From Clostridia bacterium (GTDB taxonomy: Bacteria; Bacillota; Clostridia; Christensenellales; UBA1242), in contig JAFWWV010000015.1 of NCBI GenBank assembly GCA_017523305.1, positions 1-47,371 of the forward strand: a DNA stretch of 47,371 nucleotides, read 5' to 3'. Of the stretch, positions 1-6,440 are shown in pieces; position 1 is the first letter of the stretch, and every line of letters starts with the position of its first letter. The notes beneath the pieces are model-generated. The model ran no database searches, was not told the origin of the DNA, and saw only the letters and a program-made list of their open reading frames with translations. The position numbers and the translations under genes were made by a program.

Positions 1-668
1 CCTATCATAACCCCATCGCAACCAGATGAAAGCATTTTTTTGTAACTATTTTCGTCTACTACATCGCCGTTGCCTATTACTGGAATATTTACTGCTTGTT
101 TTACTTTTTTAATATCTTCAATATCAATTTCGCCACTAAAAAAGTCTTCACGGGTTCTTGGGTGAACGGTTATTGCACTTGCACCACTACTCTCACACAT
201 TTTTGCAAATTGGGTTAGTTTATCATCAGTTTTATAAAAGCCTTTTCTAAACTTAACTGTAATTGGTTTATCGGTGCTTTCTACACACGCTTTAATAATT
301 TCGCTAGCCAAGTTTAAATCTTTCATTAAACTACTACCATCACCGTTTTTTACTATTTTTGGTGCTGGGCAACCCATATTAATATCTATAATATCAAATT
401 TATCTAAAACACCACTTTTTATAACTGTTCTAAACACTTCTGGTTCGTTACCAAAAAGTTGAACAGCACAAGGACTTTCACTTTCAAAAGTATCTAGTAA
501 TTGTTTTGTGTTTTTTGAGTTATAAAATAAACCTTTAACACTAACCATTTCGGTATAAGTTAAGCCTACACCAAACTTTTTACACAAACATCTAAATGCT
601 TTATCGGTTATTCCTGCCATAGGTGCTAAGAATAAGTTATTTTTAATTTCAACGTTTTTAATTTTCAT
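1..668 (-). CDS. dusB: tRNA-dihydrouridine synthase DusB, 3' part cut off by window edge
   Basis: FMN-dependent enzyme that reduces uridine to dihydrouridine in the tRNA D-loop. The 222 visible codons begin MKIKNVEIKNNLFLAPMAG, close to the usual DusB N-terminus, so the start is secure. The substrate and active-site motif NMGCPAPK, with the catalytic cysteine, lies about residue 100. It is followed by KNGDGSSLM, then by TVKFRKG and TVHPRTR, which line the FMN/TIM-barrel core, and by VIGNGDV near the cut. The C-terminal helical domain lies beyond the window. No Shine-Dalgarno sequence precedes the ATG. Instead a sigma-A type promoter ends 7 bases before it (see the promoter entry), so the mRNA may be leaderless. 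In many Firmicutes dusB sits in a small housekeeping operon; here it follows an HU-like gene after 106 bases and appears to have its own promoter. Confidence 0.93.
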   Translation of the reverse strand, partial: MKIKNVEIKNNLFLAPMAGITDKAFRCLCKKFGVGLTYTEMVSVKGLFYNSKNTKQLLDTFESESPCAVQLFGNEPEVFRTVIKSGVLDKFDIIDINMGCPAPKIVKNGDGSSLMKDLNLASEIIKACVESTDKPITVKFRKGFYKTDDKLTQFAKMCESSGASAITVHPRTREDFFSGEIDIEDIKKVKQAVNIPVIGNGDVVDENSYKKMLSSGCDGVMI

Positions 669-675
669 ACAAACA

Positions 676-704
676 ATATTAGCACAAGTATTAAAAACAA
701 TCAA
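676..704 (-). promoter_or_regulatory. Sigma-A type promoter of dusB
   Basis: On the minus strand: -35 TTGATT (704-699), 17-base spacer, -10 TAATAT (681-676). Only 7 bases separate the -10 box from the dusB ATG, so transcription should begin at or beside the start codon. The match to consensus is seen directly; the start site is inferred. Confidence 0.7.
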
Positions 705-774
705 AAGTTATTTTTGTTTGCAGTAAATTAACTTTAATTAAAACGCTTTTTATAGTAAGTTTTATTAATAAAAA

Positions 775-1041
775 CTAACCTATAATATTTTTAAAATTTT
801 TACCCATTTTAAAAACAGGAACATTTTTTGTTCCAATTAGTAATGTTTGATTTCCCCTTTTTAAAAGTCTTTCTTTTCTAAACTTAACATAAAATTTTCC
901 AAAACCTTTTATATTTAAGGTTTCGCCCTTTTTTAAGTTGTCGCACAATAAAAGATAAGCACTATTTAAAACAAAATCACAAAGATTTTTATCAATATTA
1001 CAACTATCGCTTAATTTTTTAATAAACTGAGTTTTGTTCAT
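775..1041 (-). CDS. HU-family DNA-binding protein, divergent
   Basis: Small basic nucleoid-type protein of 88 residues, within the usual HU length of 88-95. The N-terminal helices (MNKTQFIKKLSD...) and the KKGETLNIKGFGKFYVK segment fit the HU/IHF fold, as does the end VPVFKMGKNFKNII. The beta-arm that normally reads GRNPQTGE is degenerate (KRGNQTLLIGTK), so DNA bending could differ from standard HU. It lies just downstream of the spoVB-like gene. That position matches the clostridial order spoVT-spoVB-mazG-hup, although mazG is absent here. It may be a specialised HU paralogue; a main HU gene could lie elsewhere in the genome. Confidence 0.8.
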   Translation of the reverse strand: MNKTQFIKKLSDSCNIDKNLCDFVLNSAYLLLCDNLKKGETLNIKGFGKFYVKFRKERLLKRGNQTLLIGTKNVPVFKMGKNFKNIIG

Positions 1042-1060
1042 ATTAAAAGTATTGCCAAAT

Positions 1061-1086
1061 AAAAAACACTTAAACTTTTTTTAAGT
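1061..1086 (-). terminator. Terminator-like hairpin after the spoVB-like gene
   Basis: Minus-strand stem ACTTAAA/TTTAAGT (1086-1080 with 1074-1068) with a short loop, followed by a run of U (1066-1061). It lies between the spoVB-like stop and the HU start, so it would end or attenuate transcription into the HU gene. The stem is all A-T apart from one G-C pair, so strength is uncertain. Confidence 0.45.
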
Positions 1087-1109
1087 TACTCAATAATCAT
1101 AACAAACTT

Positions 1110-2711
1110 TTAACTTTTAGTTTTTATTCTTTTAAAGTTGAATAGTGATAGTTGCTCTTGACGGGTAAAAGTTTTCATTACAAATACTAAAACTAAATAG
1201 AAAATTAACCCAGCAATAAAAGATAAAATTATAGTTAAAGTATAACCTACAAAATTTTGTAAAATTAAAATAGATAAAAATATAAACAAGCACATACTTA
1301 CACTTGCTAATACTGGGCAAACCACTGCCCTATAAAACGAAAAATTTATGTTGATGTTTTTTCTAAAATAATAAATGTTAATTGCACTTGAAACAAAATA
1401 ACAAACTGCATTTGATATAACAGCCCCAAAAATATTTAAGTACGGGATATTTATAAAAACAATTTCACAAACAACCTTTACTATTAAACTTACAGCCAAA
1501 CTTATAACAGGAATATACGCTTTATTAATTGATTGTAAAAGCGCTGTTGAAATTTGCAAAATAGCCAAGTACAAAACATTAATACTTGATAAGGTTAAAA
1601 GCGAGCACGCAACATTAAACTCATAATTATTTGCAAAACTACCCGAGTATAAAATTTTAATTATAGGAGCACTAAAAAAAATAAAAACAAAAACACAAGG
1701 AACAGCAATTAACATTGTAAGTTTTATGGCTAAACCCGTTTTTTGATTTATACTTTCAAAATCTTTTTTAGAAAGTGCAAACGAAATAAAAGGTACAATA
1801 GTCATACAAATTGCAGTTGATAAAGTAGACGGAAGTCCCACCAAAGTATTAACTATACCCGAGTTTATACCAAGTAAACTAGTGGCAAAAATTTTATTAA
1901 ACTGCATTGACTTTAAAATGTTTATAATTAAAAAACTATCAATAACCAGCGATAGTGGAAGTATAACCGAACTAAGTGTAAAAGGTATTGAAGTTTTAAA
2001 AACTTGCACAACAATAGGTTTTAATGAAGATTGTTTTTCTTCTACCGAAGCACCCGAAAAGTTAAAACTATTTTTATGTTTTTTCTTAAAAATAAAAAAG
2101 TAAATTACAATAAAAATACAACCAAAAAGTTCAGATAAAGTAACCCCTAAAAGAGCGCCCGTTGTACCAAACACCACACCTTTTTTAACTAGTAAACTAG
2201 CAAGAACAAATCCAGTTGAAAGTTTAATTAATTGTTCAATTACTTGCGAAAGTGCTGTTGGAGTCATATTTTGCAAACCTTGAAAATACCCCTTAAACGC
2301 ACAAATAATTGCAACCAGTAAAATAGATGGCGAAATAATTAAATAACAAATATACGCATTTGTTTCGCCTTGAAGACGTGCAATTAAATATGAAAATATT
2401 GATAAAAATATTCCAGCAATTAAACCTAAAAATACAAGTAAAATAAGTGACGCTTTAAAAGTTTTATATGCTAATAATTTTTTGTTATCAGCCATTTGTT
2501 TTGAAACTATTTTTGAAATAGCTGTTGTAAAACTTGAAGATGTAAGTGTTAAAAAAAATGCGTATATAGGAAACACCAAATAATATATTCCCATACCTTG
2601 CGAACCTAAAATATTGCTTAGTGGTATTTTATAAATTGCCCCTAATATTTTGCAAAATATTCCACTAACGGCAAGTAGTACTGCACTAAAAACAAATGAT
2701 TGCTTTTTCAT
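1110..2711 (-). CDS. SpoVB/MurJ-like polysaccharide (lipid II-type) flippase
   Basis: Integral membrane protein of 533 residues in the MOP superfamily (PST/SpoVB/YtgP branch). Such proteins flip undecaprenyl-linked precursors across the cytoplasmic membrane, and SpoVB acts in spore cortex synthesis. The N-terminus KILGAIYKIPLSNILGSQGMG is typical of the SpoVB family (residues about 21-41), and hydrophobic segments run through the whole length, consistent with about 14 helices. A good Shine-Dalgarno (GGGGAG) sits 12 bases before the ATG. The spoVT-like gene lies upstream across a 516-base AT-rich gap, and an HU-like gene lies downstream. That order is known from sporulating Clostridia, but sporulation cannot be shown from this window. 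It could equally be a vegetative MurJ-type flippase. Confidence 0.87.
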   Translation of the reverse strand: MKKQSFVFSAVLLAVSGIFCKILGAIYKIPLSNILGSQGMGIYYLVFPIYAFFLTLTSSSFTTAISKIVSKQMADNKKLLAYKTFKASLILLVFLGLIAGIFLSIFSYLIARLQGETNAYICYLIISPSILLVAIICAFKGYFQGLQNMTPTALSQVIEQLIKLSTGFVLASLLVKKGVVFGTTGALLGVTLSELFGCIFIVIYFFIFKKKHKNSFNFSGASVEEKQSSLKPIVVQVFKTSIPFTLSSVILPLSLVIDSFLIINILKSMQFNKIFATSLLGINSGIVNTLVGLPSTLSTAICMTIVPFISFALSKKDFESINQKTGLAIKLTMLIAVPCVFVFIFFSAPIIKILYSGSFANNYEFNVACSLLTLSSINVLYLAILQISTALLQSINKAYIPVISLAVSLIVKVVCEIVFINIPYLNIFGAVISNAVCYFVSSAINIYYFRKNININFSFYRAVVCPVLASVSMCLFIFLSILILQNFVGYTLTIILSFIAGLIFYLVLVFVMKTFTRQEQLSLFNFKRIKTKS

Positions 2712-3227
2712 TTTTTTTGGTATTCTCCCCTTTACACTCTTTTATTTTTCATTTGTTTTTTTAATATTTATTTATATTTTTAATGATTATAATTTTTTGT
2801 TTTTTTATTACAAATTAGGTTTTAAATTTTACTTATATTTTTGCGTATTTATTACCTTATTTTTTTGCATTATTTTTTTATTATTTTAATTTTTTATTTT
2901 TTATTATTTATTTTTAATTTATTTTTTTATTTTAAGTTTTTGGCATTTCCGACCGACTGGTCTAACTGTAAAAGCCTTTATTTACCTAAAAAGTACAATT
3001 TCGTCACCGAACAACCATTTTTTTAATAAAAGTAATAATAAAAATTAAATAAATAATTAAATAAATAATATTTATTAAAATAATTGTTAAAAATAAAAAA
3101 AATAATACACAAATAAAATAAGACTGAATTTAATAAAACTAAAATATTAATTTTACAAAAAAACAAGGTTTTATTTATAAACAAATTTTAAATAAAATTA
3201 ATGAATTAATTTGGTGTAATTTAAAAC
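2712..3227. other. Very AT-rich intergenic region with one GC-richer island
   Basis: This 516-base gap separates the spoVT-like and spoVB-like genes. It is almost pure A/T runs and has no convincing gene. The exception is about 2941-3020, which has balanced base composition and a small GACC/GGTC inverted repeat (2951-2962). No reading frame in the island is open for long with a good start site. The island could be a gene remnant, a small RNA or a dispersed repeat; nothing seen here decides. Strong promoter boxes for spoVB are not evident against the AT background. Confidence 0.5.
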
Positions 3228-3752
3228 CTAAAACTTAAGCAAATTGCTTAAAAACTTTTTTAAAATAATTATATTTGAAATTATATTATCGGGTAAAATA
3301 TTATCACTTAAAATATAAATATACCCCGTTTCTATTCCTTCACTATAAATATTAAATATATAATTGTTTTCAAAATTATTTTTATTTTCTAATAAAAATT
3401 GTTCTTCTTTATTTAAAACAAAATAATCTTTTTTATTATTATTTTTATTATTTAAGTTAACTATTTTTTTATTTAAATATTCTTTTTTATTTAAACCTTT
3501 AACTACTAATATTTTTTCGTCGTCACTTATTAAACAAGGTAATTTTAAATAATCAAAAATAACTTCTGCAAGATTTTCGGCAAACAATAAAACATTAGTT
3601 ATTTCCGAAAATTTTTTTAATACAACTTCGTTATTATCGTTAATAAACATTTCAATTGAACTGCCTGTTTTTATGTTTAAAATTCTTCGCATTTCTTTAG
3701 GAATAACCACCCTACCTAGTTCATCAACTTTTCTAACCATTCCACAACTCAT
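3228..3752 (-). CDS. SpoVT-like AbrB-family transcriptional regulator
   Basis: DNA-binding regulator of 174 residues, close to the 178 of Bacillus SpoVT. The swapped-hairpin AbrB domain occupies residues about 5-50: MVRKVDELGRVVIPKEMRR, then the GSSIEMF and VVLKKF strands. The remainder (about 56-174) has the length and pattern of the SpoVT GAF-like sensory domain but is Asn/Lys-rich and weakly conserved. SpoVT acts in the forespore in Bacillus; other clostridial homologues may act in growth. Start at 3752 is supported by AGGAG upstream; an internal Met five codons in would also keep the whole domain. The neighbouring spoVB-like and HU-like genes support the assignment. Confidence 0.85.
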   Translation of the reverse strand: MSCGMVRKVDELGRVVIPKEMRRILNIKTGSSIEMFINDNNEVVLKKFSEITNVLLFAENLAEVIFDYLKLPCLISDDEKILVVKGLNKKEYLNKKIVNLNNKNNNKKDYFVLNKEEQFLLENKNNFENNYIFNIYSEGIETGYIYILSDNILPDNIISNIIILKKFLSNLLKF

Positions 3753-3937
3753 AAAGTAAATTTCTCCTAAACCTAGTGTTTGTAAAAAATTTTGTAACTA
3801 TACTTTTTTTATTTGTTTTAATTTTTATATGTTAATTTTTTTAAAAACTTTTTGTATTTTTATATAATAAAATTTTTATTTTTAAAGTGTTCGCTAACCA
3901 TTTTTTTTAAGTTTCTTTTTATAAAAAGGTATAAAAA

Positions 3938-3972
3938 AAAAGACTGCGCAATAATTGTACAGTCTTTTAAAT
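3938..3972 (-). terminator. Intrinsic terminator of the metK operon
   Basis: On the minus strand an AAAGACTG/CAGTCTTT stem with further pairing inside, followed by nine consecutive U. It begins about 43 bases beyond the metK stop codon. A textbook rho-independent terminator. Confidence 0.85.
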
Positions 3973-4014
3973 TTTTGTTTTAACTTTATACTTTTTATAT
4001 CAGTTTTTTTTAAA

Positions 4015-5112
4015 TTAGATTTTTAATTTTTTAACTTTTTCCCAAGGGAATTCATCTCTACCAAAATGACCATAGCAAGCAGTTTTTGCATAAATAGGTT
4101 TAAGTAAATCTAACTCTTTAATCATATTTGAAACGCTAAAGTTAAAGTTTGCTTTAACAATTTCTTTAATAATATCTTCCTCTACTTTATTTGTGTTAAA
4201 GGTGTTAACTTCTACACTAAGTGGATCGGTTAAACCAATAGCATAACTAAGTTCAACTTCACATTTATCAGCAAGGCCACTAGCAACAACACTTTTTGCA
4301 ACATATCTTGCAAAGTAAGCACCACTTCTATCAACTTTAGTTGCATTTTTTGAACTAAAGCAACCACCACCAACTTTACCTACACCACCGTATGTATCAA
4401 CAATAATTTTTCTGCCTACGCAACCACTATCTGAAAAACTACCCCAAATGTAAAACTCTCCACTTGGATTTAATACATATCTTACGTTATCACTTTTAAG
4501 TTCGCTAAATTCACTTAAAACTGGTTTAATAACATTTTCTTTAAGGTCTGAAACAATAGTTTCGTGATCTAAACCTTTTTTGTGTGAAACTGACATTAAG
4601 ATAGTATGAATTTCTTGTGGTTTATCATCTTCATACTCAACACTTACTTGGCTTTTTGCATCAGCAAAATATGTTTCAGGGTTTTGTCTTCTATATTCGT
4701 CATAAACTTTCATAAGACGGTGTGCAATAATAATTGGATAAGGCATAAAGTATTTGTTTTCGTTTGTAGCATAACCAAACATAATACCTTGGTCGTTTGC
4801 ACATAATTCATCTTTTTTAACTGCATTTGCAATGTTTGGTGATTGTTGTGAAAGAGTTTTTACAAATTCAAACTCGTTTGTGTAACCAATATCTTTTAAA
4901 ACCTTTTTAGCAATACCTTCGTAGTTGATTTTTGCTGTTGTTGTTGATTCGCCATAAATCATAAGTTTGTTATCTTTAATAGCGCATTCAACAGCCATTT
5001 GACAGTCTTTATCTTGGCTTAAAGCTTCATCTAAAAAACTATCTGCAATAATATCGCAAGTTTTATCTGGATGTCCACAATTTACACTTTCGCTTGTAAT
5101 AATTTTTTTCAT
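4015..5112 (-). CDS. metK: S-adenosylmethionine synthetase, divergent
   Basis: Makes S-adenosylmethionine from methionine and ATP. Of 365 residues, somewhat shorter than the usual 380-400. Recognisable motifs: TSESVNCGHPDKTCD (7-21), NDQGIMFGYATNE (106-118), GRKIIVDTYGG (233-243), GGGCFSSKNATKVDRS (248-263) and YGHFGRDEFPWEK near the end. Several positions differ from the standard enzyme: GDQG reads NDQG, GGGAFSGKDP reads GGGCFSSKNA, and GGPxGDxGLTGRK reads WGSFSDSGCVGRK. Catalytic His, Lys and Asp positions appear kept, so an active enzyme is likely. The ATG at 5112 has AGGAG 11 bases upstream; an in-frame ATG at 5142 lies within the preceding gene and is less likely. The SAM-family riboswitch upstream points to feedback control by the product. 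Confidence 0.95.
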   Translation of the reverse strand: MKKIITSESVNCGHPDKTCDIIADSFLDEALSQDKDCQMAVECAIKDNKLMIYGESTTTAKINYEGIAKKVLKDIGYTNEFEFVKTLSQQSPNIANAVKKDELCANDQGIMFGYATNENKYFMPYPIIIAHRLMKVYDEYRRQNPETYFADAKSQVSVEYEDDKPQEIHTILMSVSHKKGLDHETIVSDLKENVIKPVLSEFSELKSDNVRYVLNPSGEFYIWGSFSDSGCVGRKIIVDTYGGVGKVGGGCFSSKNATKVDRSGAYFARYVAKSVVASGLADKCEVELSYAIGLTDPLSVEVNTFNTNKVEEDIIKEIVKANFNFSVSNMIKELDLLKPIYAKTACYGHFGRDEFPWEKVKKLKI

Positions 5113-5134
5113 TTTATATATTTCTCCTTTGTTG

Positions 5135-5380
5135 TTAAGCAATAAGTTGTTTAAACTCTTCTAACGATAGTCGTTTATTTTTAGCAGATACAAAACATAA
5201 AGCACAAATAGAAGGGCTAGATATTGTATAAGCTAAGTTGTTTTTAAAATCAAACGCAATAGGAAAAAATTTTTTATCTTCACTATTTAAGTTTAATTTT
5301 GTTTTTAAAGGTTTTACTAACTTTTTAAAACTTGTTAACTCCTTTAAAGTATTTAGTTGTAAATAAACTATGTCTTTCAT
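5135..5380 (-). CDS. Unknown 81-aa protein between SAM riboswitch and metK
   Basis: Not recognised. An open frame of 81 residues with a strong GAGAGGAG Shine-Dalgarno, ending 22 bases before the metK ATG. It is thus the first gene behind the SAM-family riboswitch and is probably translated together with metK. The sequence is basic, has no membrane segment or signal peptide, and carries two cysteines in SICALCFVSAKNKR (about residues 58-71) after an FPIAFDFKNNLAYTIS stretch that suggests beta strands. Function might relate to methionine or SAM metabolism by position, but no motif shows this. It could also serve mainly as a translated leader for metK. Confidence that it is a real gene rests on ribosome-binding site, position and spacing. 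Confidence 0.65.
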   Translation of the reverse strand: MKDIVYLQLNTLKELTSFKKLVKPLKTKLNLNSEDKKFFPIAFDFKNNLAYTISSPSICALCFVSAKNKRLSLEEFKQLIA

Positions 5381-5422
5381 TACTTTTTCTCCTCTCTTTT
5401 ATTTTACCTATAAAAAAGAACG

Positions 5423-5453
5423 AAAAAAAATCCTATCGACATGATAGGATTTT
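5423..5453 (-). terminator. Riboswitch-associated terminator hairpin in metK leader
   Basis: Minus-strand perfect 11-bp stem AAAATCCTATC/GATAGGATTTT (5453-5443 with 5437-5427), loop ATGTC, followed by U to position 5423. It lies between the SAM aptamer core and the first gene. It should act as the expression platform that stops transcription, most likely when SAM is plentiful, though the switching partner is not obvious (see findings). Confidence 0.85.
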
Positions 5454-5465
5454 AAATTAAATTAA

Positions 5466-5569
5466 TAATTGTTTGTTCCCATCAATCAAGCATTAGCACC
5501 TTAGTTTTTTATCCAGGTTGCTGTGCGCTACAAACGGGCTTGTCCCTAACGCACTCTTTATAGGTGTAG
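5466..5569 (-). ncRNA. SAM-I-superfamily riboswitch (aptamer core) upstream of metK
   Basis: On the minus strand the core reads AAAGAG, P2 stem GUGCG/CGCAC (5554-5550 with 5527-5523), AGGGACAAGCCC in the P2 tip, AGCAACC, a short P3, then AAGGUGCUAA. These match the SAM-I consensus blocks in order. The P2 loop CAAGC (5542-5538) is complementary to GCUUG in the J3/4 segment (5491-5487), the expected pseudoknot, with a changed but compensated sequence. The usual kink-turn GAUGA side is replaced by GUUUGUAG, so a SAM-I/IV variant is possible. It binds SAM in known relatives and would repress the 81-aa gene and metK. The 3' strand of P1 is not in the standard place. Confidence 0.88.
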
Positions 5570-5571
5570 TA

Positions 5572-5600
5572 ATATTAATCTATTTTTATTTTATTGTCAA
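5572..5600 (-). promoter_or_regulatory. Sigma-A promoter of the metK riboswitch transcript
   Basis: Minus strand: perfect -35 TTGACA (5600-5595), 17-base spacer, -10 TAATAT (5577-5572). Predicted start near 5565 places the transcript 5' end right at the first riboswitch helix. Confidence 0.9.
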
Positions 5601-5664
5601 TATTAATTTATAAATTTGTTTTTTATTTTTTTTAATATCTATTCTTAATAGTTTTTACTTTAAT

Positions 5665-5704
5665 TAAAAAAATACAAATTAACAAAAATCTATTTTTTGT
5701 ATTT
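5665..5704 (-). terminator. Probable terminator of rdgB
   Basis: Minus strand AAATACAAA/TTTGTATTT inverted repeat (5704-5696 with 5678-5670) followed by U residues. It begins about 22 bases beyond the rdgB stop. The A-T rich stem makes it moderate in strength; it would separate rdgB from the metK unit. Confidence 0.6.
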
Positions 5705-5725
5705 CTTTATTTTAAAACTATAAAA

Positions 5726-6307
5726 CTAAATATTAAGTTCGTTATTTTTATATGCTTTAATTAATTTTTCAAAAGCCATAGACCTTGCGTTTACTTTTTC
5801 TTTTTCTTGGTCAGAAAGTTCTGCTACAGTCCTTCCATCAGGCAATAAAGTTATAGAATCAAAGCCAAAAAAGTTATCACCTTTTTCTTCTTTTGAGATA
5901 CTGCATTTAAATTCGCCTTTAAAGGTGAAAATTGCCCCTTCCTTGTCGCAAACAGCTAAGACGCAGACAACTCTTGCTCCACGCAAATCATCGTCTAAAT
6001 TGGCCATTTTTTCCAGTATAGCTTGGTTGCGTTCGCTTGCTGTAGAATTTGGTATAAATCTATGTGTATAAACGCCTGGCCAACCTTCAAAATAATCAAT
6101 AAACAAACCACTATCATCTGCTACAACACTTTGTTTTGTTTGGTTGTAAATTGTGAGAGCTTTTTTAATTGCATTTTCTTCTAAAGTTTTACCATCTTCT
6201 TCAATATCAATTTCAATACCATATTCTCTTAGACCTACAATATTAAGCATTGGTGCTAAGTCTTTTAATTGTTTAAGTTTATCTAAATTATTTGTTGCAA
6301 AAATCAT
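5726..6307 (-). CDS. rdgB: Non-canonical purine NTP pyrophosphatase (RdgB/HAM1 family)
   Basis: Hydrolyses ITP, dITP and XTP to monophosphates, keeping damaged purines out of DNA and RNA. 193 residues, the usual length. Seen motifs: IFATNNLDKLKQL (2-14), the metal-binding ENAIKKA around residue 45, ADDSGLFID (63-71), PGVYTHRF (77-84), and the C-terminal GFDSITLLPDGRTVAELS followed by NARSMAFEKL. The usual GYDPIF stretch reads GFDSIT, a mild change in the base-recognition loop. Only a weak AAGG ribosome-binding site precedes the ATG. A TATAAT box about 60 bases upstream may be its promoter. It lies between two terminator-like hairpins and so is probably transcribed alone. Confidence 0.93.
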   Translation of the reverse strand: MIFATNNLDKLKQLKDLAPMLNIVGLREYGIEIDIEEDGKTLEENAIKKALTIYNQTKQSVVADDSGLFIDYFEGWPGVYTHRFIPNSTASERNQAILEKMANLDDDLRGARVVCVLAVCDKEGAIFTFKGEFKCSISKEEKGDNFFGFDSITLLPDGRTVAELSDQEKEKVNARSMAFEKLIKAYKNNELNI

Positions 6308-6380
6308 ATATAACTTTACCTTTTTTTACTTTATATAAAAACTAATTATTTTTTTTACTTTATTATACTAACACTTTTTT

Positions 6381-6419
6381 TAAAATAAATAAAACCCAAA
6401 AGCATAACTTTTAGGTTTT
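6381..6419 (-). terminator. Probable terminator of the surface-protein operon
   Basis: Minus strand stem AAAACCTAAAAG/CTTTTGGGTTTT (6419-6408 with 6402-6391), one G-U pair, loop TTATG, followed by an A-interrupted U-rich stretch. It lies 22 bases beyond the stop of the 242-aa gene. Confidence 0.65.
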
Positions 6420-6440
6420 ATTTTAGTTTGTTTTTTATGA

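Noticed and set aside
274..462. Short plus-strand frame inside dusB
   Set aside because: It lies fully opposite clear dusB coding sequence and lacks a ribosome-binding site.
2650..3026. Overlapping Phe/Tyr-rich plus-strand frames in the AT-rich gap
   Set aside because: They arise from T-rich DNA. No start site or pattern of real membrane proteins is seen; only the small balanced island was kept as a finding.
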